From Bacteroidales bacterium (GTDB taxonomy: Bacteria; Bacteroidota; Bacteroidia; Bacteroidales; UBA10428), in NCBI GenBank assembly GCA_016938235.1, contig JAFGVA010000006.1:1-61832 (forward strand): DNA of 61,832 bases. Reading direction: 5' to 3'. Shown here one piece after another: positions 1 through 8,987 of this stretch. Under the pieces are notes generated by a model, which was given only the letters and a program-made list of their open reading frames with translations, did no database searches and was not told the DNA's origin. Both the position numbers and the translations under genes were made by a program. Position 1 is the stretch's first letter. Every line of letters begins with the position of its first letter.

Positions 1-91
1 AAAGTAGTATTAAAAAGAAGATAAAGCAGGATATTAGATAATAACATTAAGAAACAGGCACGCGTTGCAAACGCGCGCCAGATAGGGCACA

Positions 92-400
92 TTGGCAAAA
101 CGCACAAAACCAACGCTACAAACAAATTTTGCCAAAGAGCCTTCCAGCCCGTCCCGCTCCAACGCTCGGATTGAGAGACAGGACATTAATAATGAGACAA
201 ATAGATTAGAAAACAATAACGGCCAGCGTACAACACGCGGTATAAAACATTGGGGTTTAATCGGTTATTCGAGCGTTCTGCCCCGCATCAATTTCGGTGT
301 AACTGGACAGGAAAGTAGCCCGCAATCCCCAACGATTTCATACAGCAATCCGTTAGTGCAACAGCAACCAAGGAGGATGGCCAGAAAAATCTGGTATTAA
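92..400. repeat. structured noncoding element with inverted arms (not a gene)
   Basis: This stretch can be read as a 102-codon frame, but its composition (many Arg, Ser, Asn and Pro, no hydrophobic core) is not protein-like. It is clearly richer in GC than its surroundings. Two arms, 240-255 and 327-343, are imperfect inverted repeats sharing AAAnCnTTGGGG and GTAT, with about 70 bases between them, so a single strand could fold into a long hairpin. From memory, similar sequence occurs between genes in other Bacteroidota genomes, but I cannot confirm that here. It could be an integron-attC-like or other intergenic element. Bases 1-91 hold nothing I recognise. Confidence 0.4.
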
Positions 401-3318
401 AGCGAAAAATTATAGCTACTTGTCATGAAAAAAGAAACATCATAGTCCGATTCATCAATCAGGTAACTATAGCGGATTGTTGGTGTTACCGGCCAGAAAA
501 ACCGAAGAAAATGAGTTTCAAATCCAAGCTCAAGGCCGGTTGAATTTATATATGCCCTATATATTTCACCGCCGTCATTATAAATTTTATATTGCATGTA
601 ATCAAAAAATGTATTGGCATGTATTCTTTTCAGGTAAGCTATGGGTCCACAAGAAATATCGGGGTAAAGAAGGGGAAAGGCATAATCAATGCTTACTTTT
701 TGATCATTTAAAAAGCGATTTCTGCCAACTCTTGAGTATCCCCTGGGCAATATTATCCTGTTGTAAAGTCCTTCTTCAAGAGAGGCTCTGATTCTCAACG
801 AGTGGTGCCTGTATAAACCGGGTAAATAAATTCCAACAATGGCAAGTCTGTTTTCAAAATTATCAAAATAGGGGTTGTTTTTCACAGGAAAAATCTGGGA
901 TGCATAAGCATTGAACCCCCATCTTGGATATAAATCTTTACTGCTTTGCTTGGTAAAAGCATATGCACTGATATTTCCATCGAACAAAAGGCTGTTTTTG
1001 TAAAAATCTACCTGGTTTTGTGTAAAGCTGGGTTCGAAACCGGCCTCTCTGGAATGTGTCGAAATAAGAAGGTTTTCAAAATTAATTCTCACTTCAGGTT
1101 CTATTCCGGCAGAAAAACGCGAAGTACTGAATCTTAATGGTTGTGATATGCTCAGATTTATTTGTTTTTGGTTGCTAATGCCATCCGGTATGAAATTAAG
1201 AGAATCTCGAACAAGAATTCTGGTTTCTCCGCCCAGGTCCATATCAAGAGTGATAATCGGGTAAATTCCCTGGTATTTTAGTACCGGCTTAACATGATGA
1301 TAGCCGTCTTTGTAATAATATCCCACACTTGTGGTTAATGTGCTTAATACGTTTTGAGAAAGCAAATTGAATCCCGGATTCAGATTGTTATAAATTTCAA
1401 CCGGAATGGAATCAAACCCCGTTTCTGTTAAATCAAAATAAAAAGGAACAATCCAGCTGTGAATGTTGATCAGGTGCTTCCATTTCTGGTATTTTTCTAC
1501 TTCGAAATTTCGGGTTTTGGGCTGAAAAGCTTCTTCGACAATGGTTTCAGACGACAAAAAAGCATATTGATAGGAATTAATATCCTGAATATTCGTTTTT
1601 TGAACTGAATCAAGGAACACAGTCTTTGGTTTATAACCTTTAAAGGAATATTCAGAAAAGATTAACTTGTTTTCATAAGTAAAGGCAAAGTCAACTCCAA
1701 TATTGTTTTGTGTAATACGTACAGTCTCATTTGTTTTCAGGTCAATGGAATAGATATTCTCAGAACCATCCAGTGTATAGGTGAAGTAAAGCTTGTTGCC
1801 ATCGGAATTCAGATGAGAAATGTTTTTAACACTCGGCCCAAAGATAAGGGTCCATTCACCGGTCTTTGTATTAAGCTTGTTAATGGTTTTTCCTTTCTCA
1901 TCCAGGCTCAAAACAGCCATGTTTATACTGTCTATCCAGCAATTATGCATCAGTTGCTGGTTTTCCGGATGATTAAACGAAACAATAAGTTTCTTATTAG
2001 CAATAGAATATATGTCTATACTTGATTCCTGACTTGAATTATAGTTAATTAAAGCAATAAGTTTATCTGTTTTATCAATAGAAGGAGAAAAATGTTTGCT
2101 TTTACGTTTTAATACACAGGAACTGTTTTTTGCAAGATCATATACCCGAATAACTGAGTAATTCTGCTGCTCCCATCTGATGTCATTCTGAACCTCTTCC
2201 CAGGCAATCAGATTCTGTCCGACACCTATTTGCGAACCATAGAAATACCCGATTTCAAAGAGACTGATTTCTTTATCATTAGTTATTTCAACTAATCTTG
2301 TTACATCATCAAAGGAGCTTCTAATCGCAAAAAACCTGTTGTTTATTGAAAAGGGGAATTTGTAATTTACATAATCCGATTGAAAATGAGTTTGAATATC
2401 CCGATAGTTGTAAGTTTCAGTGTATTCATTTAACCATTTATCCGATAAAAAATTAAGGGATTCATTATAAAGTTTAACTTTAGATAAATCAGCCGATTTT
2501 TTCAGTCCAAAATAAAAAGGAGCCAGGCTGAATGGTTTATTGTTAATATTTCGGAAAGATTTGTCAAAAATCTGGTTTCCGTATGTTGTTTTTGCATAAG
2601 CCACCATCTGGTAGCCATACCTGTAATAGTCGGGTGTGAAAAATTTGTAAGATCCCAGGTATGCCTGCTCATAACTTGGCCTTTTGCTATTTTCGAGTTC
2701 AAGAGCTTTTATTTCTTTCATAAAACCGGGTTCGCGGCCTCTGCCGGTTTTACTGAGCAGCGTTTCGGTAAATACAGCATCACCTTCAAGAAACCAAAGT
2801 GGCAAATAGCCTGCCGTTGCACCAACCCCCATTTCGCCCAGAAAATATTTCAAGCCATGCGTAAAACCCCTGTCAAGAGCGCTTGTTTGTATAACATGCC
2901 GGTATTCATGCAGGGCAAGATGCTGTTCCCACGATTCGGAATGATTATCCTGAGGACTGCTGGCTATGATTTCCATACGTTTCGGAGCCAGTGTTACGTA
3001 TCCATTCGAAACAACATTGTAATTTTGAATAATAATTTTTAGGGGTTTTACATTTATACTACCAAAATTTGATTTATTGGCTGCGGTAGTGTTTGAAAGA
3101 GCATTAGCAAAAGACTGAGCAAAATGCCCCGTTTCACGTGGAAAAATCAGGGTAAACTCATCGGTTTTTATCTGATTCCACTTTGTTCTGGTCGGAACCG
3201 TACCGGAATTATAAAACTGGGCATGCAGTTTTGTGACTGAAAACACCACAAGCAAGCTTATTATAAAGCCAGATTTCATAAGAATTCTCATTAAAGACTC
3301 CATTTTAGCAAATATCAA
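397..3318 (-). CDS. outer-membrane protein: HExxH metalloprotease-like domain, beta-propeller and beta-barrel
   Basis: A 973-residue exported protein. Starts at 3303, 3291 and 3279 are also possible; all keep the hydrophobic signal peptide ending in LHAQ. Residues 40-190 resemble a gluzincin-type peptidase domain: HEYRH at 137-141 fits HExxH, and WFLEGDAVFTE (about 175-185) supplies the expected downstream Glu. Residues about 300-620 have short repeats (for example NIYSIDLKTNE) like a TolB-type propeller. The C-terminal 300 residues alternate polar and aromatic residues and end in SL after SSYNF, like an outer-membrane barrel. I infer a surface or periplasm-facing barrel carrying a soluble protease-like head. 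Substrate is unknown. It is divergent from the split kinase at 3466. Confidence 0.7.
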   Translation of the reverse strand: MIFAKMESLMRILMKSGFIISLLVVFSVTKLHAQFYNSGTVPTRTKWNQIKTDEFTLIFPRETGHFAQSFANALSNTTAANKSNFGSINVKPLKIIIQNYNVVSNGYVTLAPKRMEIIASSPQDNHSESWEQHLALHEYRHVIQTSALDRGFTHGLKYFLGEMGVGATAGYLPLWFLEGDAVFTETLLSKTGRGREPGFMKEIKALELENSKRPSYEQAYLGSYKFFTPDYYRYGYQMVAYAKTTYGNQIFDKSFRNINNKPFSLAPFYFGLKKSADLSKVKLYNESLNFLSDKWLNEYTETYNYRDIQTHFQSDYVNYKFPFSINNRFFAIRSSFDDVTRLVEITNDKEISLFEIGYFYGSQIGVGQNLIAWEEVQNDIRWEQQNYSVIRVYDLAKNSSCVLKRKSKHFSPSIDKTDKLIALINYNSSQESSIDIYSIANKKLIVSFNHPENQQLMHNCWIDSINMAVLSLDEKGKTINKLNTKTGEWTLIFGPSVKNISHLNSDGNKLYFTYTLDGSENIYSIDLKTNETVRITQNNIGVDFAFTYENKLIFSEYSFKGYKPKTVFLDSVQKTNIQDINSYQYAFLSSETIVEEAFQPKTRNFEVEKYQKWKHLINIHSWIVPFYFDLTETGFDSIPVEIYNNLNPGFNLLSQNVLSTLTTSVGYYYKDGYHHVKPVLKYQGIYPIITLDMDLGGETRILVRDSLNFIPDGISNQKQINLSISQPLRFSTSRFSAGIEPEVRINFENLLISTHSREAGFEPSFTQNQVDFYKNSLLFDGNISAYAFTKQSSKDLYPRWGFNAYASQIFPVKNNPYFDNFENRLAIVGIYLPGLYRHHSLRIRASLEEGLYNRIILPRGYSRVGRNRFLNDQKVSIDYAFPLLYPDISCGPIAYLKRIHANTFFDYMQYKIYNDGGEIYRAYINSTGLELGFETHFLRFFWPVTPTIRYSYLIDESDYDVSFFMTSSYNFSL

Positions 3319-3465
3319 ATTTTTCGCATAGAAAAATGCTTATCAGCTTAACAATTGATACTGTATAACGTAAACATAAAAACACTTATTAACAATTTTA
3401 GTTATTAAGCTCTGTAAAAGTCAATTAATGTTTTTTTATATTCGTAACCTGGTAAAGGATATTAA

Positions 3466-4371
3466 ATGAATAAGAACAGAATTGTAATTTGGGTGTCTTT
3501 ATTAGTTCTGATTGCGATAAATGCATATTTTTTTAAGAGTTTCTACGATATGCAAATGGCACACCAGAAAAATGTGCTAACTAAACAAACACAGGTATGC
3601 ACTTCCGAGATAGAGAAGGTAGTAAGTCGGTTTGAAAGCGATCTGAATTACATTCTTTTTAGTGATGATATAAACAACTTATTTACACAAGACGATTCCG
3701 ACGGACTTCGAAAACTACAACTCTTTTATTCAACTTACTACGAACTCATTAAGAATATTGACATTTACGATAACAACAAAAACGTTCTGAATATTTTTAG
3801 AGACAAGAAGAAAAATTTTATTACCGACCGGTATATAGCCCAAAGACAAAGAAAACTGGCTTCAGAAGAAGAAGTTTTAATGCAAAAGAGTGAATACCAA
3901 TACGTGCTGCCGGTTTTTCAAAACAACCAGATATTTGCCAACATATTGGTTACCATTAATATTAATCACTTTATCCTTTCTGAATTGGAAAAATTTCATC
4001 TGGAGGGATATACCTTTCAATGGGTAATTGACATTGAAAATCAACAGATTTTTTGTACCAGCGATTTTGAATATAAAGTATTTGAAGGCAAAGAAGAAAT
4101 CATTGATAACCTTAGCCGGGAGCTTGGTTCAATAATAATACATAAAGTGAGCAACGATTCTGTTGAACGAAAGCTCCTAACGGTATATGCACCTATTACT
4201 ACCATAAACAAGGATTTTGGCATTGCCATGAGTGTCGATTTTAAAACCTGTTTATTACAGATTTGGAATAATTTAGCGATTATAAGTGTATTTAGTATCA
4301 TATTCTTTATAGCTATTGCGCTTTACCTTACTCGACAAATTACCCAGTTAAAAAAAAAAATGAAGGAGTAA
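3466..4371 (+). CDS. hybrid histidine kinase, N-terminal membrane sensor half (split by A11 run)
   Basis: A 301-residue membrane sensor with a transmembrane helix at about residues 7-27, an extracytoplasmic domain of about 240 residues, and a second helix at about 273-292. No kinase domain is in this frame. The frame ends just after the second helix at TRQITQLKKKMKE, where 11 A occupy 4350-4360. A -1 shift on this run (or a twelfth A) joins it without a stop to the frame that starts at 4401, giving KKKNEGVNFNILILREAMEN. This is exactly where a helical linker to the PAS domain is expected, so 3466-6272 is best read as one gene. The sensor may be Cache-like, but I cannot name its ligand. Confidence 0.8.
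   Translation: MNKNRIVIWVSLLVLIAINAYFFKSFYDMQMAHQKNVLTKQTQVCTSEIEKVVSRFESDLNYILFSDDINNLFTQDDSDGLRKLQLFYSTYYELIKNIDIYDNNKNVLNIFRDKKKNFITDRYIAQRQRKLASEEEVLMQKSEYQYVLPVFQNNQIFANILVTININHFILSELEKFHLEGYTFQWVIDIENQQIFCTSDFEYKVFEGKEEIIDNLSRELGSIIIHKVSNDSVERKLLTVYAPITTINKDFGIAMSVDFKTCLLQIWNNLAIISVFSIIFFIAIALYLTRQITQLKKKMKE
4350..4360 (+). other. A11 homopolymer at a frame junction
   Basis: Eleven consecutive A interrupt an otherwise continuous sensor kinase. The downstream frame is open through the run (codons from 4359: AAT GAA GGA GTA AAC). One additional A restores a single frame. Possible explanations are a sequencing or assembly indel, a contingency (phase-variable) tract, transcriptional slippage, or -1 ribosomal frameshifting on A AAA AAA. 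Confidence 0.85.
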
Positions 4372-4400
4372 ACTTCAACATTCTTATACTCAGGGAGGCA

Positions 4401-6272
4401 ATGGAAAACCTTCCCGTTGGTATTATTGTTTATGATTACCGCCAAAACGTGTATGTGATAAATAAAACAGCACGCGAAATTCTTATGATCAACGAAAACG
4501 AGAATTATTCCGCTTCTCTCGTTAAACGAAAATTCAATACGCAGTCAAGGCCGGCTTCCTCTCCAAATGCAGCATACGATTCTAACCATTATTATTTTTA
4601 TCAGAAAGATGGCGATGAAATGGTGTTGTACCGAAAAGAATTACCCTGTAATATCGGCGATAAAGAAATGGTTTTAAGTGCATTTATCGATATTACCCCG
4701 GTTGAAAAAGAAAGAAAATATGAAGCCGCAGCCAATACTGCCAAATCAGATTTTCTGGCTAAAATGAGCCATGAGATTCGTACCCCAATGAATGGTATTA
4801 TCGGGATGGCCGAAGCGCTAAACCAGGAAAATCTTCAACCCAATCAGAAAGAATACATTGATATTATCAGAAAGTCGGCCGACTTGCTACTGAATATTAT
4901 TGACGACATTCTCGACTATTCCAAAATTGAGGCCGGGAAAATGCTCATCGAAGATATTCCTTACAATTTACGTGAAGAAGTAAAACTTTCTGTTGATCTT
5001 TTCAGGGCTGTTGCTGAGAGCAAAGAACTAGTACTTGAAACCGAAATAGCCGAAAACATTCCCGATAAAATTATTGGAGATCCCTACAGGCTTCGTCAGG
5101 TATTATCAAACCTGATAAGCAATGCCATTAAATTTACATCTCAGGGCAAAATAAAAATTTCGGTGAAAATCGAAGAGGAATATTCCGGCAACATTACACT
5201 GCTGTTTACTGTTGCCGATACCGGAGTTGGAATTCCCAAAGAGAAAATTAATACCATATTCGACTCGTTTACACAAGCCGAAAAAAGCACTTCACGAAAT
5301 TATGGTGGCTCGGGTTTGGGAACAACTATTTGTAAACAGCTGGTAACCTTAATGAATGGCGAAATATGGGTAGAATGTCCCTCAGGTTTGTCAGATAACA
5401 AAAAATACCAGGGCTCTGCTTTTAATTTTACAATTGAAGTATTTTCTAACGAAGAAATACTGAAAGAAGTTGATTTTTCAGCAATTACTGACCTTTCACG
5501 GATAAACGCTTTGGTAATAGCTTTAAATTTCGAAACGAAGCAACGCTTTTTTAATATCTTCGAACATTATAGTATCAATGTTGAGTCGATAAAATATTCT
5601 CATACCATTATTGAAGATTTAAAATCGGTATTAGAGAAGTTTAAGCAACGCTATCATCTTGTTTTTATTATGGAAGAACCGGGTCTCGATGGGTTGTGGC
5701 TTGCCAGGCAGCTTCATAGTTCCGGAACAACCGAAAAACACAGGTTCTTTTTAATTGGTCATGAGCATAACCCCGATTATTATATTCAGTCAAGATTAGC
5801 AGGTATTGACTATTATCTGAGTGAACCCTTTGAGCAAAAACGTTTGGTAGAGTATTTTAAAGAATGCTTCCCGGGTATTTCTTTCAACGAATCGGAATCA
5901 TATGCTATTAAAAACGATATAGCAATTCTTGTTGCCGAGGACAATCTGATTAATCAAAAGGTAGCTCAGAATATTTTTAAGAATTGCGGACAAAAAATTG
6001 ATATAGCCATAGATGGCCAGGAAGCTGTTGAGATGGTAAAAACCAGGGCATACGACATCGTTTTCATGGACCTTGAAATGCCTGAAAAAAATGGTTTTGA
6101 AGCTGCTGAAGCGATAAGAGATTTGGGTTATCAAATGCCAATAATTGCCATGACGGCTTCTGCCAGTGAATCAAATAAAACCTATTCACTTAAAGTAGGA
6201 ATGAACGATTATATTACAAAACCCGTAAAAATAGAAACCGTACAAGCTATTTTGGAAAAATGGTTTGGGTAG
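4401..6272 (+). CDS. hybrid histidine kinase, PAS-HisKA-HATPase-REC-REC half
   Basis: The 623 residues from the first ATG are a PAS domain (about 1-100), a HisKA domain with His124 in KMSHEIRTPMNG, a HATPase with NLISNAIKFT, DTGVGIP and GGSGLGTT boxes, a degenerate receiver (about 350-490) and a good receiver (about 505-623). The last has phosphoacceptor Asp557 in VFMDLEMP and the conserved Lys in ITKP. In the first receiver the acceptor Asp is lost (VFIMEEPGLDG), so it is probably a structural pseudo-receiver. The ATG at 4401 could give a soluble kinase, but the frame is open further upstream and fits the sensor at 3466-4371. The pathway output is unknown; no response regulator is adjacent. 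Confidence 0.9.
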   Translation: MENLPVGIIVYDYRQNVYVINKTAREILMINENENYSASLVKRKFNTQSRPASSPNAAYDSNHYYFYQKDGDEMVLYRKELPCNIGDKEMVLSAFIDITPVEKERKYEAAANTAKSDFLAKMSHEIRTPMNGIIGMAEALNQENLQPNQKEYIDIIRKSADLLLNIIDDILDYSKIEAGKMLIEDIPYNLREEVKLSVDLFRAVAESKELVLETEIAENIPDKIIGDPYRLRQVLSNLISNAIKFTSQGKIKISVKIEEEYSGNITLLFTVADTGVGIPKEKINTIFDSFTQAEKSTSRNYGGSGLGTTICKQLVTLMNGEIWVECPSGLSDNKKYQGSAFNFTIEVFSNEEILKEVDFSAITDLSRINALVIALNFETKQRFFNIFEHYSINVESIKYSHTIIEDLKSVLEKFKQRYHLVFIMEEPGLDGLWLARQLHSSGTTEKHRFFLIGHEHNPDYYIQSRLAGIDYYLSEPFEQKRLVEYFKECFPGISFNESESYAIKNDIAILVAEDNLINQKVAQNIFKNCGQKIDIAIDGQEAVEMVKTRAYDIVFMDLEMPEKNGFEAAEAIRDLGYQMPIIAMTASASESNKTYSLKVGMNDYITKPVKIETVQAILEKWFG

Positions 6273-6352
6273 ATAATTTTCACCTTCCTCCATTTTAAAA
6301 CTCCGAAAAAATAAAGTTTAAGCATAATAGAGTGACACAGACTCTATTTATA

Positions 6353-6374
6353 GTCATACTGAAACAAGTATGAC
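6353..6374. repeat. GTCAT-type palindrome, possible terminator
   Basis: GTCATACT and AGTATGAC form an 8-bp stem with a 6-base loop. A smaller hairpin, AGAGT/ACTCT, lies just before it at 6330-6346. They lie between the convergent kinase and UPF0316 genes. The GTCAT start resembles the other intergenic palindromes of this window (13787, 18595, 38932), but there is no clear T run, so a terminator role is only possible. Confidence 0.45.
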
Positions 6375-6472
6375 AAATACCAACTTTAAACTAACAACTT
6401 AATTATACTGATTCATGTATAAAACTTGAATCTTAGAAACTTTGAACCAGGAACAAAAAACCAAAAACTTAA

Positions 6473-7048
6473 TCACTCCACATTCTTCATTTTCCTGCGC
6501 TCCTTAAGTTTTGTGCGCGTATCCGGCAGGTGCTTGCTCACAGCCCTTACATCTTCAATAGTATAAAATGCATTCGGGTTGAATTCCTGAATGGTATTAA
6601 CATAATCCTCCAGGTTTTTACGGTTTATAATTGAGTACAACACACCTACATTACCCTGACTGCCTTCGGCCTTAATAGCTGTTACACTAAATCCTTTGGA
6701 ACGCAGGGCTTCAATTAAAGCACCGGCATCTTTTCGGGTAATAATCCGGATAAGCTCAACCCCTACAGCCAGCTTTTCTTCAAGTTTCATTCCAATAAAA
6801 TTTCCCAGGGCAAAGCCTAAAGGATAAGCAAGATAGGCAACCCAGTTATCGAGATCAGAAAAAATCCGTGTAACAGCAAGTAACCATATTAATACTTCAA
6901 AAAAACCGAGAATAGGTACAAAGCTTTTGTATCCTTTCGATAAATAAATAATTCGAAGAGTATTCAACGATACATCAAAAATCCGGGCAATAATAATCAG
7001 AAGTGGAAGTATCAGGTATTCGAATAAAGGAGTATCAACAAATTCCAT
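6473..7048 (-). CDS. UPF0316 family membrane protein (DUF5698/DUF2179)
   Basis: A 191-residue protein with three hydrophobic helices in its first 100 residues, including LPLLIIIARIFDVSLNTLRI, a typical UPF0316 opening. A cytoplasmic DUF2179-like domain follows (about 105-180: VELIRIITRKDAGALIEALR and the acidic IEDVRAVS end). The biochemical function of the family is not established; DUF2179 domains are thought to bind a small ligand. The C-terminal tail is lysine- and arginine-rich. It stands alone, reading toward the kinase. Family assignment is firm, function is not. Confidence 0.85.
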   Translation of the reverse strand: MEFVDTPLFEYLILPLLIIIARIFDVSLNTLRIIYLSKGYKSFVPILGFFEVLIWLLAVTRIFSDLDNWVAYLAYPLGFALGNFIGMKLEEKLAVGVELIRIITRKDAGALIEALRSKGFSVTAIKAEGSQGNVGVLYSIINRKNLEDYVNTIQEFNPNAFYTIEDVRAVSKHLPDTRTKLKERRKMKNVE

Positions 7049-7128
7049 AGTGCAGTGAGTTTAAATCCGGAGCTATTGAATATTTTATTACAAGATAACG
7101 ATAATCCCGTCAAATATGTAGCATGTTA

Positions 7129-7261
7129 TTATGAAATCGTTATCAAAGCTTTGGTTCCGAATATTTCGGGATGCTTATAAATAGGGTTGGCACATTTCCA
7201 ATGATAATTCAGGCTGTTTTTAGGTGTCCATGATGCCCACCGATTAGGCAGTTCTATTACT
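7129..7261 (-). pseudogene. possible gene fragment after the HsdR stub
   Basis: In another frame, directly after the HsdR stub, about 40 protein-like codons follow (VIELPNRWASWTPKNSL, then HWKCANPIYKHPEIFG) and end in TAA at 7129. They are rich in Trp, Pro and Tyr but do not look like the continuation of HsdR. I read this as the other side of a deletion junction. Family not recognised. Confidence 0.25.
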
Positions 7262-7642
7262 TTAATCGTAATTTTTAAAATCGACCAAACTAACAGTAGG
7301 GTTTTGTTCACCGGTAATTTCATTAACAGCAACACTTGTTCCTATTAAAAGCAAACGATGAATTTCTTTGTTGGCTTCGTGCAGGCTTTTACCCGCAAAA
7401 TTTTGAATTTCAAACAGAATTTCATCTAGCCGGTCATCGGTCAGCCACTTTCTGCCATCGGATGTTGTATTAATATCTTTAATAGTTGTTTTAAAAACTT
7501 CGGGAACTAAAACCTGTTTAAAGTTTTCGCGCAAATTTTGTGATGCTTCCTGTGGAATCCATATTCCCTGGTCAATAACCTGCCAGCCTAATTGGCGAAG
7601 CTTGTCTAAAAAGGGTTTTTCGACATTGATGTATTCGGCCAT
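7262..7642 (-). pseudogene. N-terminal stub of type I restriction subunit HsdR
   Basis: The 126 residues match the start of HsdR: MAEYINVEKPFLDKLRQLGW, then PEVF, WLTDDRLDEI, and a final NPTVSLVDFKNYD, after which full proteins normally continue with a conserved ENN-type stretch and the PD-ExK nuclease. A stop cuts it at 7262, so the nuclease core and the whole helicase are missing. No hsdM or hsdS is nearby. It starts 11 bases after the DUF3307 gene and would be transcribed with it. Either it is a deletion relic captured behind the SatD operon or a retained small protein that uses this N-terminal module. Identity is firm; function is open. Confidence 0.8.
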
Positions 7643-7653
7643 ATTTTTATTTG

Positions 7654-8364
7654 CTATTGAATACTAATAATATTGTAAATAACTCCAACCAATATGGCTA
7701 TTCCAAAACTTATTAAGGTACCAATAAGTACATATTCAGTAAGCTTTCGGTCTTTCGATTCCTTTAGATCGCCAAACCGAAAAACAGATTTTGCTGCCAG
7801 CAAAAATCCAATTGCCTCCCAATTACCTGTAACAACAAAAGCAAATACAAACATCCGTTCCAGTATTCCTATGTAATTCCCAGCATTTGCCAGGGAATCG
7901 GAACTATTTGAATTTGTGTCCGGAGTCCATTTGGAAATGATATTTTTAATGATGACCGAAACGGGTTGCGATAATGCGTAAATACAAGTTATCAATAATA
8001 AAAATTTTTCGTTTTGAAAGAATTCAGGTATTAATGACATTTCCTGACTCCATGACCAGATGATTATAATTATCACAAAATGTAAAATCTGATCCATAAA
8101 AAACCATGTTCGTTTAGTCTGATCCTTTTGAAAATACAGTTTTATTATATCTGTAATTAAATGAATCACTGCCAATGTTATTGCCCATTTAATAAATTCT
8201 GTTTGCCGGATAAGTAATAATATTAAAGCAAAGTGGATGAGGGTATGAGCATACAACTGCCAGGCTTTTAACTTTTTATTTTCTTTTGCAGTAACCCATG
8301 AGTTGGGTTGTAAAATAAAGTCGCCTAATAAATGGGCCAGGATTAATTTAAGTAGTATCATCAA
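7654..8364 (-). CDS. DUF3307 membrane protein
   Basis: A 236-residue integral membrane protein with about six hydrophobic helices. The opening ILLKLILAHLLGDFILQP is characteristic of DUF3307, as is the following HxxxH-type segment (YAHTLIHFALILLLIR). Its function is unknown. The start overlaps the end of the SatD gene by 4 bases, which implies translational coupling, and this two-gene order is common in Bacteroidota from family knowledge. It lies under the SatD promoter at 8988-9018. I infer a membrane partner or effector for SatD. Confidence 0.85.
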   Translation of the reverse strand: MMILLKLILAHLLGDFILQPNSWVTAKENKKLKAWQLYAHTLIHFALILLLIRQTEFIKWAITLAVIHLITDIIKLYFQKDQTKRTWFFMDQILHFVIIIIIWSWSQEMSLIPEFFQNEKFLLLITCIYALSQPVSVIIKNIISKWTPDTNSNSSDSLANAGNYIGILERMFVFAFVVTGNWEAIGFLLAAKSVFRFGDLKESKDRKLTEYVLIGTLISFGIAILVGVIYNIISIQ

Positions 8365-8972
8365 GTAATTTCTTTTATTTTGTTTTGATATCGCTTTATT
8401 AGTTCTGAAATTTCATCGTAGTATGCACGTTTCAGCCTGTTGCTTACTGCATTTTGTTTAATACCCAGCATCTTTCCCAGTTCTTTTTGTGAGTATCCCG
8501 GGTTACTCAGTGTTAAATGTATCATTTCTGCCGAGTTAATAGTCCAATTGTCCATAGCTATTAGTGCAAGCCTAAACAGCAGATTCATTTCTTTATTAAA
8601 TTCCACTGATGGCGTAGAAATGGCCAGGTTTTGCTTTTTTTTAACCAAACTTTCAAATATATCGCCGGAGTTTACAAAGGCCGAACCATTCGATTCGGTG
8701 ATATTTGTTGCCTGGTAGGTTTTATCACCTATTCCAATTGCCAACCTCACATCAATGTGTTTTATGCATTTTATAGCAGCCTTAATTTTTATGCTTGTTA
8801 ACAAGGCAAGCGAAGGATCTGTAATTTCAACCTGAAAACTATCGCCCCGGTAAATTTCCCAGGTTTCCGGATTTCTTCCTAATGCATTGAGCTCCGATTT
8901 TAGTTTATTCAGCCAAATAGTTGGACTAGCTTTTTGGGAGTGAATAATGTCGCCGGTTATTATACTTGTCAT
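8361..8972 (-). CDS. SatD family protein with C-terminal helix-turn-helix
   Basis: A 203-residue protein. The start MTSIITGDIIHSQ and the central YRGDSFQVEI and RLAIGIGD segments fit the SatD family (named from the Streptococcus mutans acid-tolerance sat operon). The arrangement recalls a nucleotidyl-cyclase-like fold, which is an inference. The last 50 residues form a helix-turn-helix: YSQKELGKMLGIKQNAVSNR. The ATG lies 15 bases after a good promoter with an operator-like palindrome in its spacer and two more upstream. This arrangement suggests the protein represses its own operon. It overlaps DUF3307 by 4 bases. Confidence 0.85.
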   Translation of the reverse strand: MTSIITGDIIHSQKASPTIWLNKLKSELNALGRNPETWEIYRGDSFQVEITDPSLALLTSIKIKAAIKCIKHIDVRLAIGIGDKTYQATNITESNGSAFVNSGDIFESLVKKKQNLAISTPSVEFNKEMNLLFRLALIAMDNWTINSAEMIHLTLSNPGYSQKELGKMLGIKQNAVSNRLKRAYYDEISELIKRYQNKIKEIT

Positions 8973-8987
8973 ATTTTCTTTTTTTTA

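Noticed and set aside
92-400. 102-codon open frame
   Set aside because: No protein-like composition; the region has long inverted arms and looks noncoding.
4363-4400. independent translation of the kinase from ATG 4401 as the native gene start
   Set aside because: The frame is open upstream to the A run and its codons complete a natural linker to the sensor, so a split gene is the better reading; the internal start remains possible.
7129-7335. 68-codon minus-strand frame
   Set aside because: Its start lies inside the HsdR stub in another frame; only the part after 7262 looks protein-like, and I list that as a fragment.
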